From Cubamyces lactineus (Eukaryota; Basidiomycota; Agaricomycetes; Polyporales; Polyporaceae), in the NCBI GenBank assembly GCA_022376465.1, contig JACDTU010000013.1, forward strand, positions 306,501-370,500: a stretch of 64,000 nucleotides of DNA, read 5' to 3'. Made by a program: the position numbers and the translations under genes. This document shows positions 21,322 to 33,754 of the stretch, one piece after another. How positions within the stretch are numbered: the stretch's first letter is position 1; the number at the start of each line of letters is the position of its first letter. The notes under the pieces were generated by a model. It made no database searches and was not told where the DNA came from. It saw only the letters and a list, made by a program, of their open reading frames with translations.

Positions 21322-22189
21322 CCTGTTCGCACTCACGCTCTGCAGTAGAAAGCTGCGCACTGAATGTATCTGCATTGCTATGGCTCCGCGTTCGAGCGGG
21401 GAGATTCTTCGCGCAGGGCGGAAGGTGTGAGCACTCCTAATTTGGATGACACAGCGCAAGTGCGATACCGTGCCGGGACTTTTCCGGCTCTGGAGACATG
21501 GACTCGGGCAAGTGCACTACCACCTCCCGCTCGCTCTCGTCCAGTCGCAAGTGCTTTTGGAAATGCGCCAGGCACTGCTACTGCCGTCTGCCATTAGTTT
21601 CGGCAGCCAATGTCCGTACGTTACTCATCAATACTCTAATTTGCCTCAGATTGGCGAGCGCAATTGATGTTGAGATGTCCTAAGATGCTAGAGTATGTCA
21701 GACATGTCTTGAGCATGCAGTGAGGGAGGCATGGCAATTCAGGAGGCAAGAACATTGCTACCTGGATGACCATCCCTCTCTGGCTGCATTCTCACCAGGG
21801 GGACTCAGTCCATGTCCCCTTCTGACAGACAGGTGAGAGAGGGGCGGAGAAAGCCGCCAAGACACAGGACCCTGAATCTGAGATGCACACGTAAGAGCAT
21901 AAGCGGTGAGTGGCGGGGATTCACACAACAAGTCAAGCCGATCAGCAATGTAACCATCTGAGACCATGCACACTGAGAGCTGAGTGATTTGAGGCACACG
22001 TGTAGACGAGGATGGGTCAAACGCACAGAGTCTGAGCAGGATGGACTGCCCACATCTCAGCTGGTCAGACAATGTTCACTCACTCAGGCCTTGGTCTACG
22101 CTACTGCTGACAGTACAGTACACCGGTCTACAGGAGAGGGACGGCTATGAGTATTCTACCGTGATTGACTAAAAGGTCGCCGCCCATGC

Positions 22190-22319
22190 CCGGCCAATGC
22201 CGGGCGCATCTGCGCAGGTACATTACATGGTGCCAAGTAGTACCATGCAGGGTCAGCTTCTGGAGAGACTCACCTGAGATGGGCAGTGTTCGCATTCGCT
22301 TCCTCTGCTAGCGAGGAAG
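22190..22319. other. Cluster of four short hairpins
   Basis: Stem GCCCGGC/GCCGGGC with loop CAAT (22,190-22,207); GCGCA/TGCGC (22,206-22,217); CATGGT/ACCATG (22,228-22,249); CTTCCT/AGGAAG (22,299-22,319). Same in units 2 and 3. Confidence 0.65.
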
Positions 22320-22914
22320 CTAGCACGTCGGGTAACGAACAGCATAGAGACGTACCGTTCATTGATACAGCTGAGACTGACCTTGTGGTGTGAACCCTCG
22401 CGATGGCGAACGGTGCGAGGAGGACGCATCATGCCGGGCGTGTCAAACGCGATCAAATTGCGGACCTGGGTATCACAAAGGGTTCAGGGAGGATAGACGG
22501 GCGCTGCCGCGATTCCACCCACCTTCCCGTGTGCGAACGGCCACTGTGACCACGTCTAGTTAGCAGTACCAAGGGTGTCGGCGAGGAGAACCAGTCTAGA
22601 TGTTACTAACAGCTTACCGAACGGTCGAGAACAATGTGGCGAAGGAGAACGCTTACCAGAATGTGGGAGGGGAATGTCGATGGGATTGGACTGCGGGAGA
22701 CAGCAGGTCAGGGATGAGAGAAGCGCTGAACGAGGACAGGGTACATACAATCAAACAGACGACGCAAATACGACCGTCGGCTATTAGATAGATGGCGGCG
22801 AAAGGAGGCCGAGCGAAAACGCGCTTCGCGCGAAGGGTGGAACGGGCGGGGATCGGAGTGGGAGATCTCTGGGTGACGAGGCTGACCTGTGTCGCACGGG
22901 AAGGGCACAGTGCC

Positions 22915-23269
22915 TAGAGCATCCCAGCACAATAACACACAAATTCAAGCGTTAGCGTGCTGACGAGATGCCGTGCAAGATGCACTTGCGTTCGTTCTGT
23001 ATTCATCCGTGTGCCGGGCGAGTGGGCGTGTTGCAAGGGCTATTGAGATGGACGCGGCCGGCGGGCGCGACCATTGCAGCACTGGCATGAGAGGCTGTTT
23101 CCTGGCCTAGTCCACACCGCTACTGTAGCGACGAAGAAGGTGTTGCAGGGGCCGTGGAGTCGCGTGGGCTGGTAGAGCTAAATAACCGTCAATTGCGTTG
23201 ATCAGCGAGAACAAGACAGCATGGTACTGAGCACTTGGAGCCCTAGCCGTGTCTAGAGCATCCCAGCAC
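22915..23269 (+). repeat. Imperfect direct repeat, 339-bp spacing
   Basis: TAGAGCATCCCAGCAC occurs at 22,915-22,930 and 23,254-23,269. In both places it is followed by related words (GTTAGCG, GACGA, ATG-CGTGC), indicating an old tandem duplication inside the unit. Confidence 0.6.
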
Positions 23270-24230
23270 GACGGTACACGGACCACAGGGTTAGCGCCCC
23301 GACGAAATGGCGTGCGGGATGTATTCACATACCATATCAATCCGAGGGGCCCGTGAGTGGCCCATTGCAGGGGCAGTCGAGCTGCATGCGGTTGACAGAC
23401 TTCATGATTGCCGTATGGTCGTGGCCTGGTCCATGCCGCGATGGCGGCGAGAGAGGAGACGCTGCAAGAACCACCAAATTGCGTGCGCTAGCAGGGACAG
23501 GTACTGTTGGTAGTTGTGTCAATAAGCGGTGGCGAGGAGAATGGGACAGACAACGCGGTACCGTCGACTCGGAGCGCTAGCGTCGCGTATCTGGTCAGAT
23601 TTGAGAGTGAGATTCTACACGGTGCCCTTCCAAACGCACCTAAATTTGCAGGCTGTCGCAAGAGGTGCTGGTGTCCGAGACTGTCGATGTGGTTGAGGAA
23701 CAAGCTGGAGAGGCACGGGCATCGGGTGGCAGAGAGAGCGAGACGAACGGCGTGTGAGTACGGGCGTCTCTGAAGGGACTCGGTGCAGAAGCGCTCAGTC
23801 TGAGCTCTCTCTCGACCGGCACCTTCGAATTCGAGTCTGTACCTCGGCCGCGCGGACTCCAGCCCGTCCGCCAGGAGAACAGAGCGTATTTCTGATATTC
23901 AGAACGCAGGCGGGACGCCGCTGCAAATACAGAGTGAATGCTAGCACAGGCAGACAGAAGGACAGAAGCGTACTCGCACAAGCACGCACGCAAGCACAGC
24001 GCAGCGCACGGAACACGCATGTGGAAGCACGGCACACAGAACAGAACATGCATACTAGTATGTAGGCAGAGTCTACGGATTCATCTGGGAGATTTCTTCC
24101 TCGCTCGCGGATGGCACTAGTGCTGATACGCCCGTGTTCTCCTCAGATCACCTGCGCCAGGGCTGGCACCCGCAGCGCCGACCGCGCGAACGGCCCTCGT
24201 TCGCACTGGAGAGCGTCCCATCCGCCTGCC

Positions 24231-24692
24231 ATGTCCACTGCCCGCTTCGACAGCCCTTTCGACGTCTTCGCGTCCAAGCACACCCTGCACGCCAACTGCG
24301 CCCCCGCCGTGCGCTACTCGGGCGAGTGGGAGAACTTCTCGGACGACATCCCCGACGACCGCGTCCGCTGGGAGCTCGTCATCGACAACAACAGCGGCAC
24401 GTACAGCCCGGACCCGCTCATGCTCCCTGACCTCCAGGAGCTGCTGCAGTACAACTTCCCCGGCTTCACCATCCATGCGCTCGACCGGAACGACCCCCGT
24501 CTGATTCATAGCCGCGAGTCGTGCAGGGCATACGCGCTCGACAAGCGTGGCGTCCGCCAGGAGGACCTCCAGCCGCATATCCATACTGGCGAAGAGACCC
24601 TGTCGCATTCCGCGCTACTGCAGGGCAGCACTCCGGACGGTGGCCCGAGAGGGGTCGAGGGCACGGCTGTTGGCGAGCCAGTAGTGAATTGA
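24231..24692 (+). CDS. Truncated C2-protein paralog, unit 1/2 junction
   Basis: 153-residue ORF. Its first about 15 residues (MSTARFDSPFDVF) are not found in the C2 protein; from ASKHTLHANCAPAVRYSGE onward it follows the C-terminus of the C2 protein to the same stop. It lacks the C2 domain itself and lacks 8 residues (24 bp) present in the full gene after RYSGE. The ORF is longer without an ATG (from about 24,111). It spans the junction between units and is identical at the next two junctions. Whether it is expressed is unknown. Confidence 0.4.
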   Translation: MSTARFDSPFDVFASKHTLHANCAPAVRYSGEWENFSDDIPDDRVRWELVIDNNSGTYSPDPLMLPDLQELLQYNFPGFTIHALDRNDPRLIHSRESCRAYALDKRGVRQEDLQPHIHTGEETLSHSALLQGSTPDGGPRGVEGTAVGEPVVN

Positions 24693-25227
24693 TCCAAGGG
24701 AGTCGTGCATAAACTTATTTGACTTACTATGTACCGCGAAACCTGTACGCTGATTGCAGACAATATACCCAGAGCTCTGCTTGCTTCCTGCCAATATCTG
24801 TCCCGCGGCAGACACGCTGCGAGACCGTAGTGTGTCTTGTAAATAAACTCATTGACTCACTGTACGTATGCGGAGACCTGTACGACGCGATTTCGGAACA
24901 ATATCCTCTTCTACCACTCTTCTGCGATCGGCTATTGCTCAAGGAATCTGACGCCGCTAGCGGCGCCCGAGAAAAGTCCAGTCTGCATTCACAGCACGGA
25001 AAACATACACATGGAATATCGAGGCCAAAGCAAGGGTATGGGCAGATCCGACGACTATGACAACATGTAATGCTACAGAACATGCGCGCATGGGGGGTGG
25101 TGGTGGTGGTGTTAGTATTGTACACTGTTGCCTTCCAGCCTGCAGGGGAGAAATCAGCCACATCGCACCGCATCCGCATCTAGGGGGCCGCACTGACCAT
25201 TTTGCTCTCGACAAACAGGCGGGGGAG
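24693..25227. other. Tail-to-tail spacer, unit 2
   Basis: Same as the spacer in unit 1, with six instead of seven G in the G-run. Confidence 0.55.
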
Positions 25228-27068
25228 TCACTCCTCCATGTCGCTGTCCATATCGACATCGCCGTCCCCGTCTTCACTCCCACTCCCACTCCCACTCCCA
25301 CCCGACGACGCACAGAGCTCGTTCGCAGAGACGGACAGCTGCAGACACGACCGCTTCCGCTGCAGCGGACTCGGCGGCGGTTTGCTCTCGAGCGCACGAT
25401 TCCGGTCCCGGCGCCTGAGCACCATGTGCGCGACGAGGTGCGCGACGCTCCGCGTCCACGCCTTCCCTCCCCCGCCCATCATGACCGAGGGGAAGCCCTC
25501 GATCGGAGAGATCGGAGTCTGCATCTTGAGGTCGAGCAGCGCCCCGATCTCCTTGCTCCGCTGCTTCTGCAGCTTGCGTATCCGCCGCGCCTCCGCACGC
25601 ATCTCCATCGCCGCGTGAAGCTCGCGCTTCCGCGCCCGCTTCTCCGCCGCGTCCAGCTCTGCGTCCACGGCCATCGCGGACGTCGAGTCGTGCGTGGGCG
25701 GTAGCAGGGCGCTCGCGGCGGCAGTAACGCGCTCGTTGAGCTCCGCTTCGGCGAGCCGCGCCGCGCGTTCCTGCTGCAGTGCGGACTTCCGAAGCGCTCG
25801 GAGCTGCAGAAACTCGTCCACCTCCAGGTTCGTGCTCGCCGGGTCGAGCTGGATGTCCAGAAATTGCAGGTCGTCTTCATCCGGAGACGGCGAGCGCGCG
25901 AGTGGCGGGTCAATCGAGACTGGCTGCAGGAACAGCCCGAGTCCCGCATGTTCCGCCGGAGGAGGCGCGCCGCCGAGGAGGGCGGGCGAGATCGTGTCCA
26001 CCGGGGCGGGTTGCTGGATCGGAAAAGGTTGCATGTCGTCGTCCTCGAGCTCCGGGAGTGCGCGATGTGGCGAGTGCGGCGAGCTAGGCGGTTCAGAAAG
26101 GTCTTCCATGTCGTAGTCCGGCAGAGAGAGGAACGCGCCATGGGGTGAGTGCGGCGCTGGCGTCGGACAAAGGTCTCCGTGAGGAGGAATCGTTTCGTGA
26201 AGGTCGTTTAATGGTCGTTGACGTGGGGAGGACAAGGGCTGGAGCGGTGCACCATCCTCGTCCTCCGAAGGCATAACAGTATCGGAGTAATCGGCATCCA
26301 AATCGGCATCCGATGGTGGATGCAGAGACAGAGAGTGAAAGGGTGAAAAGAAGGGGTGGTGTCGCTCCTCCGGCAAGTACGCAGGCTGAGATCCTGGCAG
26401 ATGTCCGCCGGGTTCCTCCCCGTACCACTGGTGGCCTCGATGGTAGGGTATATCAAGCGGGGATATCGATGATAGCTCCTGGTGCTCTTGCTGCGATACC
26501 GGATTCGTAGGCAGTAATCCAAGCGAATATGAGAAGCCGGGAGCATCGAGAGAATGAACAGCCGGCTTCGGGGAAGGTGGCGCAGAAATCCCGCCGACCA
26601 AAGTGCTGCTCGGGCTGTGACCCCAGCTCATATCAGAGTGGAAAGCCCAGCTGCCCGGTTGAGCATCTGGATTGAGAAACAGAGGGTCATGCACACCGCT
26701 ACTCGAGGAACCGTGGTGCAGTGGCGGCAGATCATCCAAGGGAAGACCGTCGCTGATGCTGAGCGGCGAGTGTATACTCCATACCGACGTCGGCTCGATC
26801 ATGGCTCGATCGTCATGAGAGCCCTCGAGCTTTCGGTCGTCGTCCAAACCTTCCTGCGATCCAAACTCTTCGAAACCAGAGTCGTCACGTACCGGCGGGA
26901 ACGGTGGCGCAGGAATGCCGCCATCCTCTGGACCTTCTCCGTATCTCCAGGACTCGACGCCGCGTTCCGCACGATTTGTGCAATCTTCCGCAGGCAGCTC
27001 CTTCGCTTCTACAAGCACCGTCGGGGCGGCGAAAGCGGTGCGATATGTCGAGCGCCATCGTGTGACAT
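25228..27068 (-). pseudogene. Acidic hypothetical protein, copy 2 (frameshifted)
   Basis: Same gene as at 12,787-14,628, but one G is missing from the G-run at 27,023-27,026. This shifts the frame about 45 bp after the ATG. The rest is identical to copies 1 and 3. As it is the first of a cluster of homopolymer indels, a sequencing error is more likely than true inactivation. Confidence 0.6.
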
Positions 27069-27708
27069 GTTCTCATCGACGATCACCCCGCGATTGAGCC
27101 AGTCGCGCTGTCGTTCTGGCGGCTCTCCAGGTACGTCCGGTAGTGGAACAGTGGATGAGAGTGCCGCGTCGGTGAGCGGAGGTGATGGATAGACTTGATG
27201 AGCGCGTCGAGGAGGATCGCACGGCGGCGTTGACTTTGCACGGACGTCGGGAGCCAGGGACGGGTCTCGGCAGCAACTTGACGCTATATAGGTGCTTGTG
27301 GCGAGCTTGCATGGGCGCGGCGGGGGTTGCCACGGTTGGAGGAGGTCGGTAGGTGCGGGTGGGAATACGTCGGGTCGCCGGGCGCTGGAACAACAAAACT
27401 GGTCGTCAGAGGGCTCAGTCTGCCCCGCACGTAGTCATGATGATGGCGTCGTATGTTGCCGTCGCTGGGGAGTAGAAGGAAGATAATTAGTACGCTTTGT
27501 CACCATCTTTCTAGCTGGCCAGTTCGCCCGGTGGTGACGATGGAGCGTTGGGCCTACTCACTGAATTGAAGTACAGCCTCTCACAATGCCATGGTACGGT
27601 GCGAACGATGTTATAGCCAGCAGAGAGTTGGAGTGTAGGAGCGAACGAGAGCTCGCTGGGCGTTGGTTCCGCGTGTTGCATGATTGCTCAAGCCAGGCGC
27701 TGCATGAG
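27069..27708. other. Upstream region of the acidic-protein gene, unit 2
   Basis: As in unit 1, with one-base differences (for example one G lost near 27,634). Confidence 0.4.
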
Positions 27709-27902
27709 GGAGACGGTGACGTTCCCGACGTTGTTCGCCTTCCATGACTCGTTGCAGACAGTGTTCGGCTTGACAGTCGATCTGTCGTCTACGAATGTCC
27801 CGATCAGCTGCCGCCCCAAGAGACTGCACACAGACGACCGTCGGTCGTCCGGCTTCGCACCAAAGGACGGATCCGCGGTCCTGGCAGGCCCGACGCGCCA
27901 AT
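27709..27902 (-). pseudogene. Inverted decayed fragment of the C2 gene, unit 2
   Basis: Same as 15,270-15,463. Confidence 0.75.
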
Positions 27903-30900
27903 CGTCTTGTCTAGTCTTCCACCGCTTTCGTGAGTAACGTTGGAGGCAGAGAGCGCAGAGCGCTGTGGCGGGCATCGTTGGGTGCATGTCCACCGAGGCG
28001 ATTTCCGTGGCAAAGCCATTCAAATGGCCGTTCAGACAGTTCTCCGGCACGCTGTGTAGAGGTGAGGTGACGAAGGCGCCGCGTTCGCTGGTGGTGGACA
28101 GGCAGAGTCCAGGGTGCTCTGCGTGCCATTCGCGCCTTCAGCCTTCAACGATTCCACCCAAACTCCGCCGATTCTGCCCACAGGCGCTCGTCGACCCTCT
28201 TTTGGTAGGCGTCCTCGATAGACTAGCACTGCGTTCTCGAGCCATGTTCCTAGTTCTTGCCCACCACTCACGCCCAAACTCCGTCCTTTCGCGTTCTCCT
28301 CTGCTGCACATGAATTCGCTCGTCTAGATGACTCACTGAACGTGGCTTCCGTCTATCTACGCGAGAACGCTCGTCAGGCTACTTATGGGCCTCTGGCGAC
28401 CGTTCGGATGTCCTACGCAGCGGCCAGCCAGCCTGGAGACATCTCAAGCCCAAGCCCAAGTCAAACGTATCTGCAACGCTCAGGTGAGTGTCTGGTCGCT
28501 TATGAACGGATTGAAACAGTGTACTCACTTGCATTTGCAGTCCTCTAGATCCCCTCAACATCGAATGCCGATGGTCGCCGAGCACTCCGCCATCTGTCGG
28601 TGCTCATCCTCGCCGTCAACCTCGACGGTCCTTTGTCACACGCCCAGCTTTCAACCGTCGAGTCTGGACGTCGCGTGCAGCAGCCCTACCGAGGCCATCA
28701 CACCGAGCGGAGTCCGTAGATGCCTAGAGTCGACTCCTCCTGCCCACGTCGCGATCCTCTCAATTGCACAGCCTGGCGTCTCCCTTACTGCTGGCGTCCC
28801 ACGCTGCGCAGCTGTGCACAGCGCCCTTTCCTCACCCACGGGCTCTCTACGCATCCATATGTACAAACGACCGTCCACCGTCTCGTAAATACGCCCACGC
28901 CCTTTCGCGCACTCGCCAAGGTCAGACACGTCCTGGCCGGTTCTCAAACACCCGCGGCGGTTCTACGCTGGGAACTCGTACACGCCTAACGTCCCGGCGA
29001 CAAGCCACCGTGGATTCCTCGACTGGTTCCGGGTGTGTAACATACCGGCGGTGCAACGTACACCAGAAATCCGCATCTGCAACCTACAGGTAAGTCCGCC
29101 GTTGCGTCTCAACTCACGCTACGTATAGCTTTGCTTACCTATGCATCGTGTATCAACAGGACTACGTCCCACCGCCTCGCTGAACATCGACGTCGACATC
29201 GACACCAGCGACGTGCACGGACGGTCATACCATACGCGGCGGTTCAGAGGCAGGAAGACATGAGCATTGCGGACGAGAGGAAGGGAACGCACTCCACCGC
29301 CAGAGGATGTTGCGCATCCTCACCGCTGCAAGATCCTCTCCCTTTTATCCTCTCTCAGGAGTTCGCGCACGGCCCTGCGGAGACGTTTCCGGTATTAGCG
29401 TGTGAGATACACGTTCTGGAGCTGCGCAAGGTACGTCTCCAGCGGCTGTTCCTCTCCGCGTACCATGCCGTTACCGCGCGCACTTGATGGGTAGCGATAT
29501 TGTGACGCGACGCGACGGGCCCTCTGTCGTCTCCACGTTCCGTGTGCCCATTGCTTATGCTCTCGTGCGTGCTATCGCCGTCAAGTGCTGGTCGCTAATC
29601 CGTATCTGCAGCGTCCACCGGACGGAGGTCGTCAGGTGCTCCAGAAACGATATCCTTGCATTCCACCATCGCAAAGGCCGCTTACAGGCAGGATACCAGC
29701 GCAACTCTTTTCGCAAGCAAATCACTTGCAGCGGCGACCTGTCATCGCCCCGGATCTGACCACCCTCCCCTGACACGCGCGATGGGGTCCGAGGTCGACG
29801 TCCTCGTCTCCCATCTCTCGTATCTCGCCACGACCCTGACGCCCCACGCTGCATTGTGTGTGAAGCCCCAAACGAATGTCGGATCCCGTGGTTCCTTCGC
29901 GACGAGCGGCGGAATGCCTTGACAGCACCGCCCGCGTATTCGACCGATCTACAGCAGCGGTCATACAAAGCTCAAGCATCGTTACGACGTGATCGGTGAG
30001 CACATATCAGGATCTTCGATACGCGCTGCATGCTAACGTACATTTCCGGTGCATGCTCATGCAGGTAGACGATCACAATGCATCGGCACGTCTCGTCGCT
30101 CCCGCCATTCTGCATGGCGGACATGTCCAGACTCGCTAGAACATCTCCGGACGACCCTGGACTTGTACCGCTAGCGCAAAACCACCGTAACGGGGTCCCC
30201 AGACGTGCGACGGAGACGGACTGTGGACGGGCACTCCACCAGGTCGGTACGAATCAAATGGCCAAGTAGCGGCGAACCACTCAAATCACGTCAACCGGCC
30301 GGGGGCAGTGTTGTCTCGCCGTCTTGAACCTACACGACGCTATCGCCGCCGAGATAGGACGGTGAGTATGACAACGTCGTGGACACTCAGGGGTCAAGAC
30401 ACGTCACGCGAATGTGCGCCAGGGCTCTCCCAACGCTCCGTGGAGACGTCGCGAGGTTTGTTCGTCCTCGCGCAAGTGCCGCGCGGGCGTCGCGCATGCG
30501 TCGCGCGGGCGCGCGAGCAATGAACACCCACAGCAGGTTGGAAGGAAGACGTGTGGCCCCCTGGGACGTTCAAAAACGGCCGAGCGTGGGGACACATACG
30601 TTTCGATGTCTCGCAAGTGTGTGCCAGCCCGGCGGACGCCTAGACAGGCCTCGAGTAAGTCGATACGGAGTCACGGAAGCGGCACCGAAATGTACTAACC
30701 ACTTATCCATCAGAACGCCCATCTCTTGCCAGGCCGTTTACAACGATAGCTGTTCGCAGATCTCGGCTGCGAAGAACAGGTGAGTACTTTGACGGAGTGT
30801 CAGGTGCTGCGTGCGATGCGCGCGCGGGTGCGCGACGTCGCGCGAAGAGTGTGCCGATGTGTTCTGCGTGTCGCGCGATGTGCGCGAAGATGTCGCGAGG

Positions 30901-32987
30901 GCGCGCGACGATTTCGCGAGGGTGCGCGAGGGTGCGCGAAGACGCGCGAAAATGCTCGAGGACGTCAGTCTCGCTTCTGCTGTCAAGGCCGTGTGCCTAT
31001 GCTCGAATGTCTGGTCTGTGAAGGAGAGGTGAATCCCGGGTGCCGCACATGCGAAGTGCCGTGCAGAGTTCGCGAGGGAGCTGAGTAGCCTGTGTACCCT
31101 GAGAACACTGTGCGTACCCCGCAACCTATAGCAATATGTTCGTCGAGCATTGCATGAAACATCGAGATTAGCCCACTCATGGAAGCCGCAGTACGAGCCT
31201 GTGCATCTAACGGTACGTGCAGATATACAAGACTGTTCTTGCATCCAAAGTCGACGCGAGGGACGACATGCGAACAGCGTGCGAACGTCGTACGGGACGC
31301 GCGCGCACGATGCGCGATGCGCTCCAACTTCTGTACGTGCTCGAAATCGACATGGATTCTTCGCACGAATCGTCCGGTGCGTGATCTGGTGGGTGTCCAA
31401 CGTCATAGATGGAGACTCATAGCGTCCTCGAAACCCCAGTCCTCGCTCTTCGAGACGGGAAACCCAAACAATCCAGAGCTGGTGAGCAAGCGGCTTGCCC
31501 TTCTATCACATCTCACTGTCCACTGCAGTCGCTGACAACGTCTCACCTCTAGTAGTTATACCAACGAGAAATACACGGTCCCACATTCTGCCCGTCCTGG
31601 AGAGAAATCTAGTCATGAATCCGTCGGCGAATCGCGCGGCGCATGTTCTACTCAAGTTGTAACGTCGCAGAGATTGAACTCGAAGCGTCCTCGAGACGTC
31701 CAGTCTCTGCTCTTCCGGATGGGAAACCCAAACAAACCAGAGCTGGTGAGCAGCTGGCCGGCTCGCTATCGGGTCTATTCGCTGACTACGCCTCATCTCT
31801 AGTTCTGTGCGACGAGCGACGTGCGCATCCACGTCCTGATCATCACGCCCGGACAGAGGCCTCATCCGCCATTCCTCTTTGCCATCCTCCCCGCCAATGC
31901 CACAGGCTGTCGACGGGCGGTCAAGCACCCAGGCTGGGATGACATCAAGTTCAGACTTGGCCTCGGATCGGAGTGCACTGAGACTGAGTCAGTGACCTGT
32001 GGCACGCGCAGCGGTAGGCGAGTCGAGTCTCTTACAGTGCTCCATTCGCGCTTCACATCTGCTAACCGAACATCTGTATTCCAGGATTAGCCTGGACATG
32101 CGCGCAATGGTAGCGGCTCAGTAGCGATGTATCCGTCTCTCGCCATGTCAACAGCCCCGTTTGTCTTTGCTGGACGTTCGTGTCGTGCCAGACAGCGCGC
32201 GCGTGCGCGCGCATAGTCGGATTCGTGGACGAATGCCAGTCACGATCGACGGTGGCGAGAGGGCCTGGGGCTTTTTGCGACACTCGCAATTCCTCGCTCT
32301 CGTCTAAGCGAGCACCGTTCTCGCTCGCGCTGCGCCCTATCGAGCCAAATTGCTTCACGGCTCCCGTGAATACAAGGGGAACGATCTCGACTTGAACACG
32401 GCGCAACGGGCGTCGGATGTCATACTGTGAAGGCTCCACGGAAGGCCAAGGCCAACGGACGGTGCAGAGTTTGAGAGCATCGCAACCCGTGCCATGCGTC
32501 CTCCGCGCGCGAGAAACGACCATGACTCGAGCGAAGGGCACAGACGCGGGACAACGGCGAGCAGGTTCGTTTCCATCTGGATCCGAGTGTGCGAAGCGAG
32601 AGGGCACAGTGCTAATTTGTGGCATGATCGGAGCAGGTTCAACGTCCCTGCGGCAAGACTCTACAAACCCTCGATGCACCGGCAATGGCACTGTTCATGC
32701 CGAGTGTGTACCACTGCTTGTGCAGGATTCCAAGTCGCCTGCGCAGCGGCGAGCCCGCGCGTCGACTTTCAGGTACTGAATAGCAACTCCGAAGTGGTAC
32801 GTACGTGCACGTTCGCCAGAACATTCGCCCCCTTCAACGGCTCATGTACTCTGTCCTGCGACACTTCCTCGTCCGTCCCTCTTTGCCCCCATCGGCACCT
32901 TCCTCCTACGCTTCTGTCTTCTGTTCTGCTTCAGCAGCGTGTCGCTCTGTCCTTGGTCCCACCGTCCTCTCGTTCAAACTCCTCACG
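27903..32987. other. Region with splice-like signals but no intact gene, unit 2
   Basis: Counterpart of 15,464-20,561, slightly shorter because of many one-base indels. The altered reading frames here should not be used for gene calls. Confidence 0.5.
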
Positions 32988-33754
32988 ATGCCACGCGCGA
33001 GCCATCTTCGGGATGCAATGGGAGAAGGCTATGCCACCCGCGCTGGACGCGAACGAGGCAACGCTCCGAGCTGTCCTGTCGGACGGGCTAGGTGGTGTTC
33101 TATGCGCAATACGTCTAAACATGAGTACTCACCCGCAACGCACAGTCGCCTTCACCGGGGACCTCGCCGCGACCATGCGGTGGACTGTCGACCGCTTCTG
33201 CAACCGACGTCTTCCTCCGATATCCCGCAAAGCTCGTCGGTTGGCCGCCTCGCATCCCCCTTCGCCAACCTCAGCAGCCTCTCCATGCCGACCTTCGACC
33301 GTGAACACGCTTCTCCGTCTATGGGAGAAGGGTATCCTGCGCTGGGAGGCCCGACGTCGGACGAGCTTGCAGCGGCGAAAGAAGATGCAAAGAACGCTGC
33401 GCCGAGCCCGCTCATCCCGGACAGGACGGTCAGGGTGCGGTCGGAACGACATTGGCAAGCGGCGGAAGCGGTCCGACCGTCGATTCTGTCAGGTTTCCAC
33501 CGCGCTTATACCCGGGACGGTCCGAAGAGTCTGCGTCGACCGAGGACGAGTCTGAGGACGAGATCGGAGGACGAGGTCAGTGGTGCGCGCGTCAGGCAGA
33601 GCGGGCCAGTGCTCGAGCGCGAGCTTGGACTCGATGTCACGGTACGACAATGATGAGATCGAGGATGCGGATTCTGTATGGGGTACGAGCTCGCGGCGGC
33701 GACCGCTCAGCGGCATGTTGGAGGAGGATCCTATAGACTACTTCACCGATTTGA
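32988..33754 (+). pseudogene. YPAKLVGWPP-family hypothetical protein, copy 2 (many frameshifts)
   Basis: Counterpart of 20,562-21,321. More than a dozen one-base indels break the frame, and the intron donor GTGAGT has become GTGGTG. Apparent long fused ORFs here (for example one ending at 33,555) are artefacts of these shifts. Probably sequence error, since copies 1 and 3 are intact and identical. Confidence 0.6.

Larger units (their letters stand above)
21322..24230. other. About 2.9 kb non-coding, unit 1
   Basis: Only short ORFs in all frames; none recognised. It holds a hairpin cluster at 22,190-22,319 and an imperfect duplication around 22,915 and 23,254. A GCAC-rich low-complexity stretch lies near 23,980-24,050. 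Equivalents: 33,755-36,662 and 46,195-49,103. Confidence 0.5.
11885..24326 (+). repeat. Tandem array, unit 1 (12,442 bp)
   Basis: First complete unit of a direct tandem repeat. The left limit is where identity with units 2-4 becomes essentially perfect (the sequence TGGGAGAACTTCTC, inside the C2 gene). Compared with unit 3 it differs at one substitution (T at 22,874, C at 47,747) and by one extra G in the run at 12,650-12,656. Confidence 0.93.

Noticed and set aside
32494..33653. Long fused ORFs (353 and 282 residues) in unit 2
   Set aside because: They exist only because of one-base indels absent from units 1 and 3; most likely sequence error.
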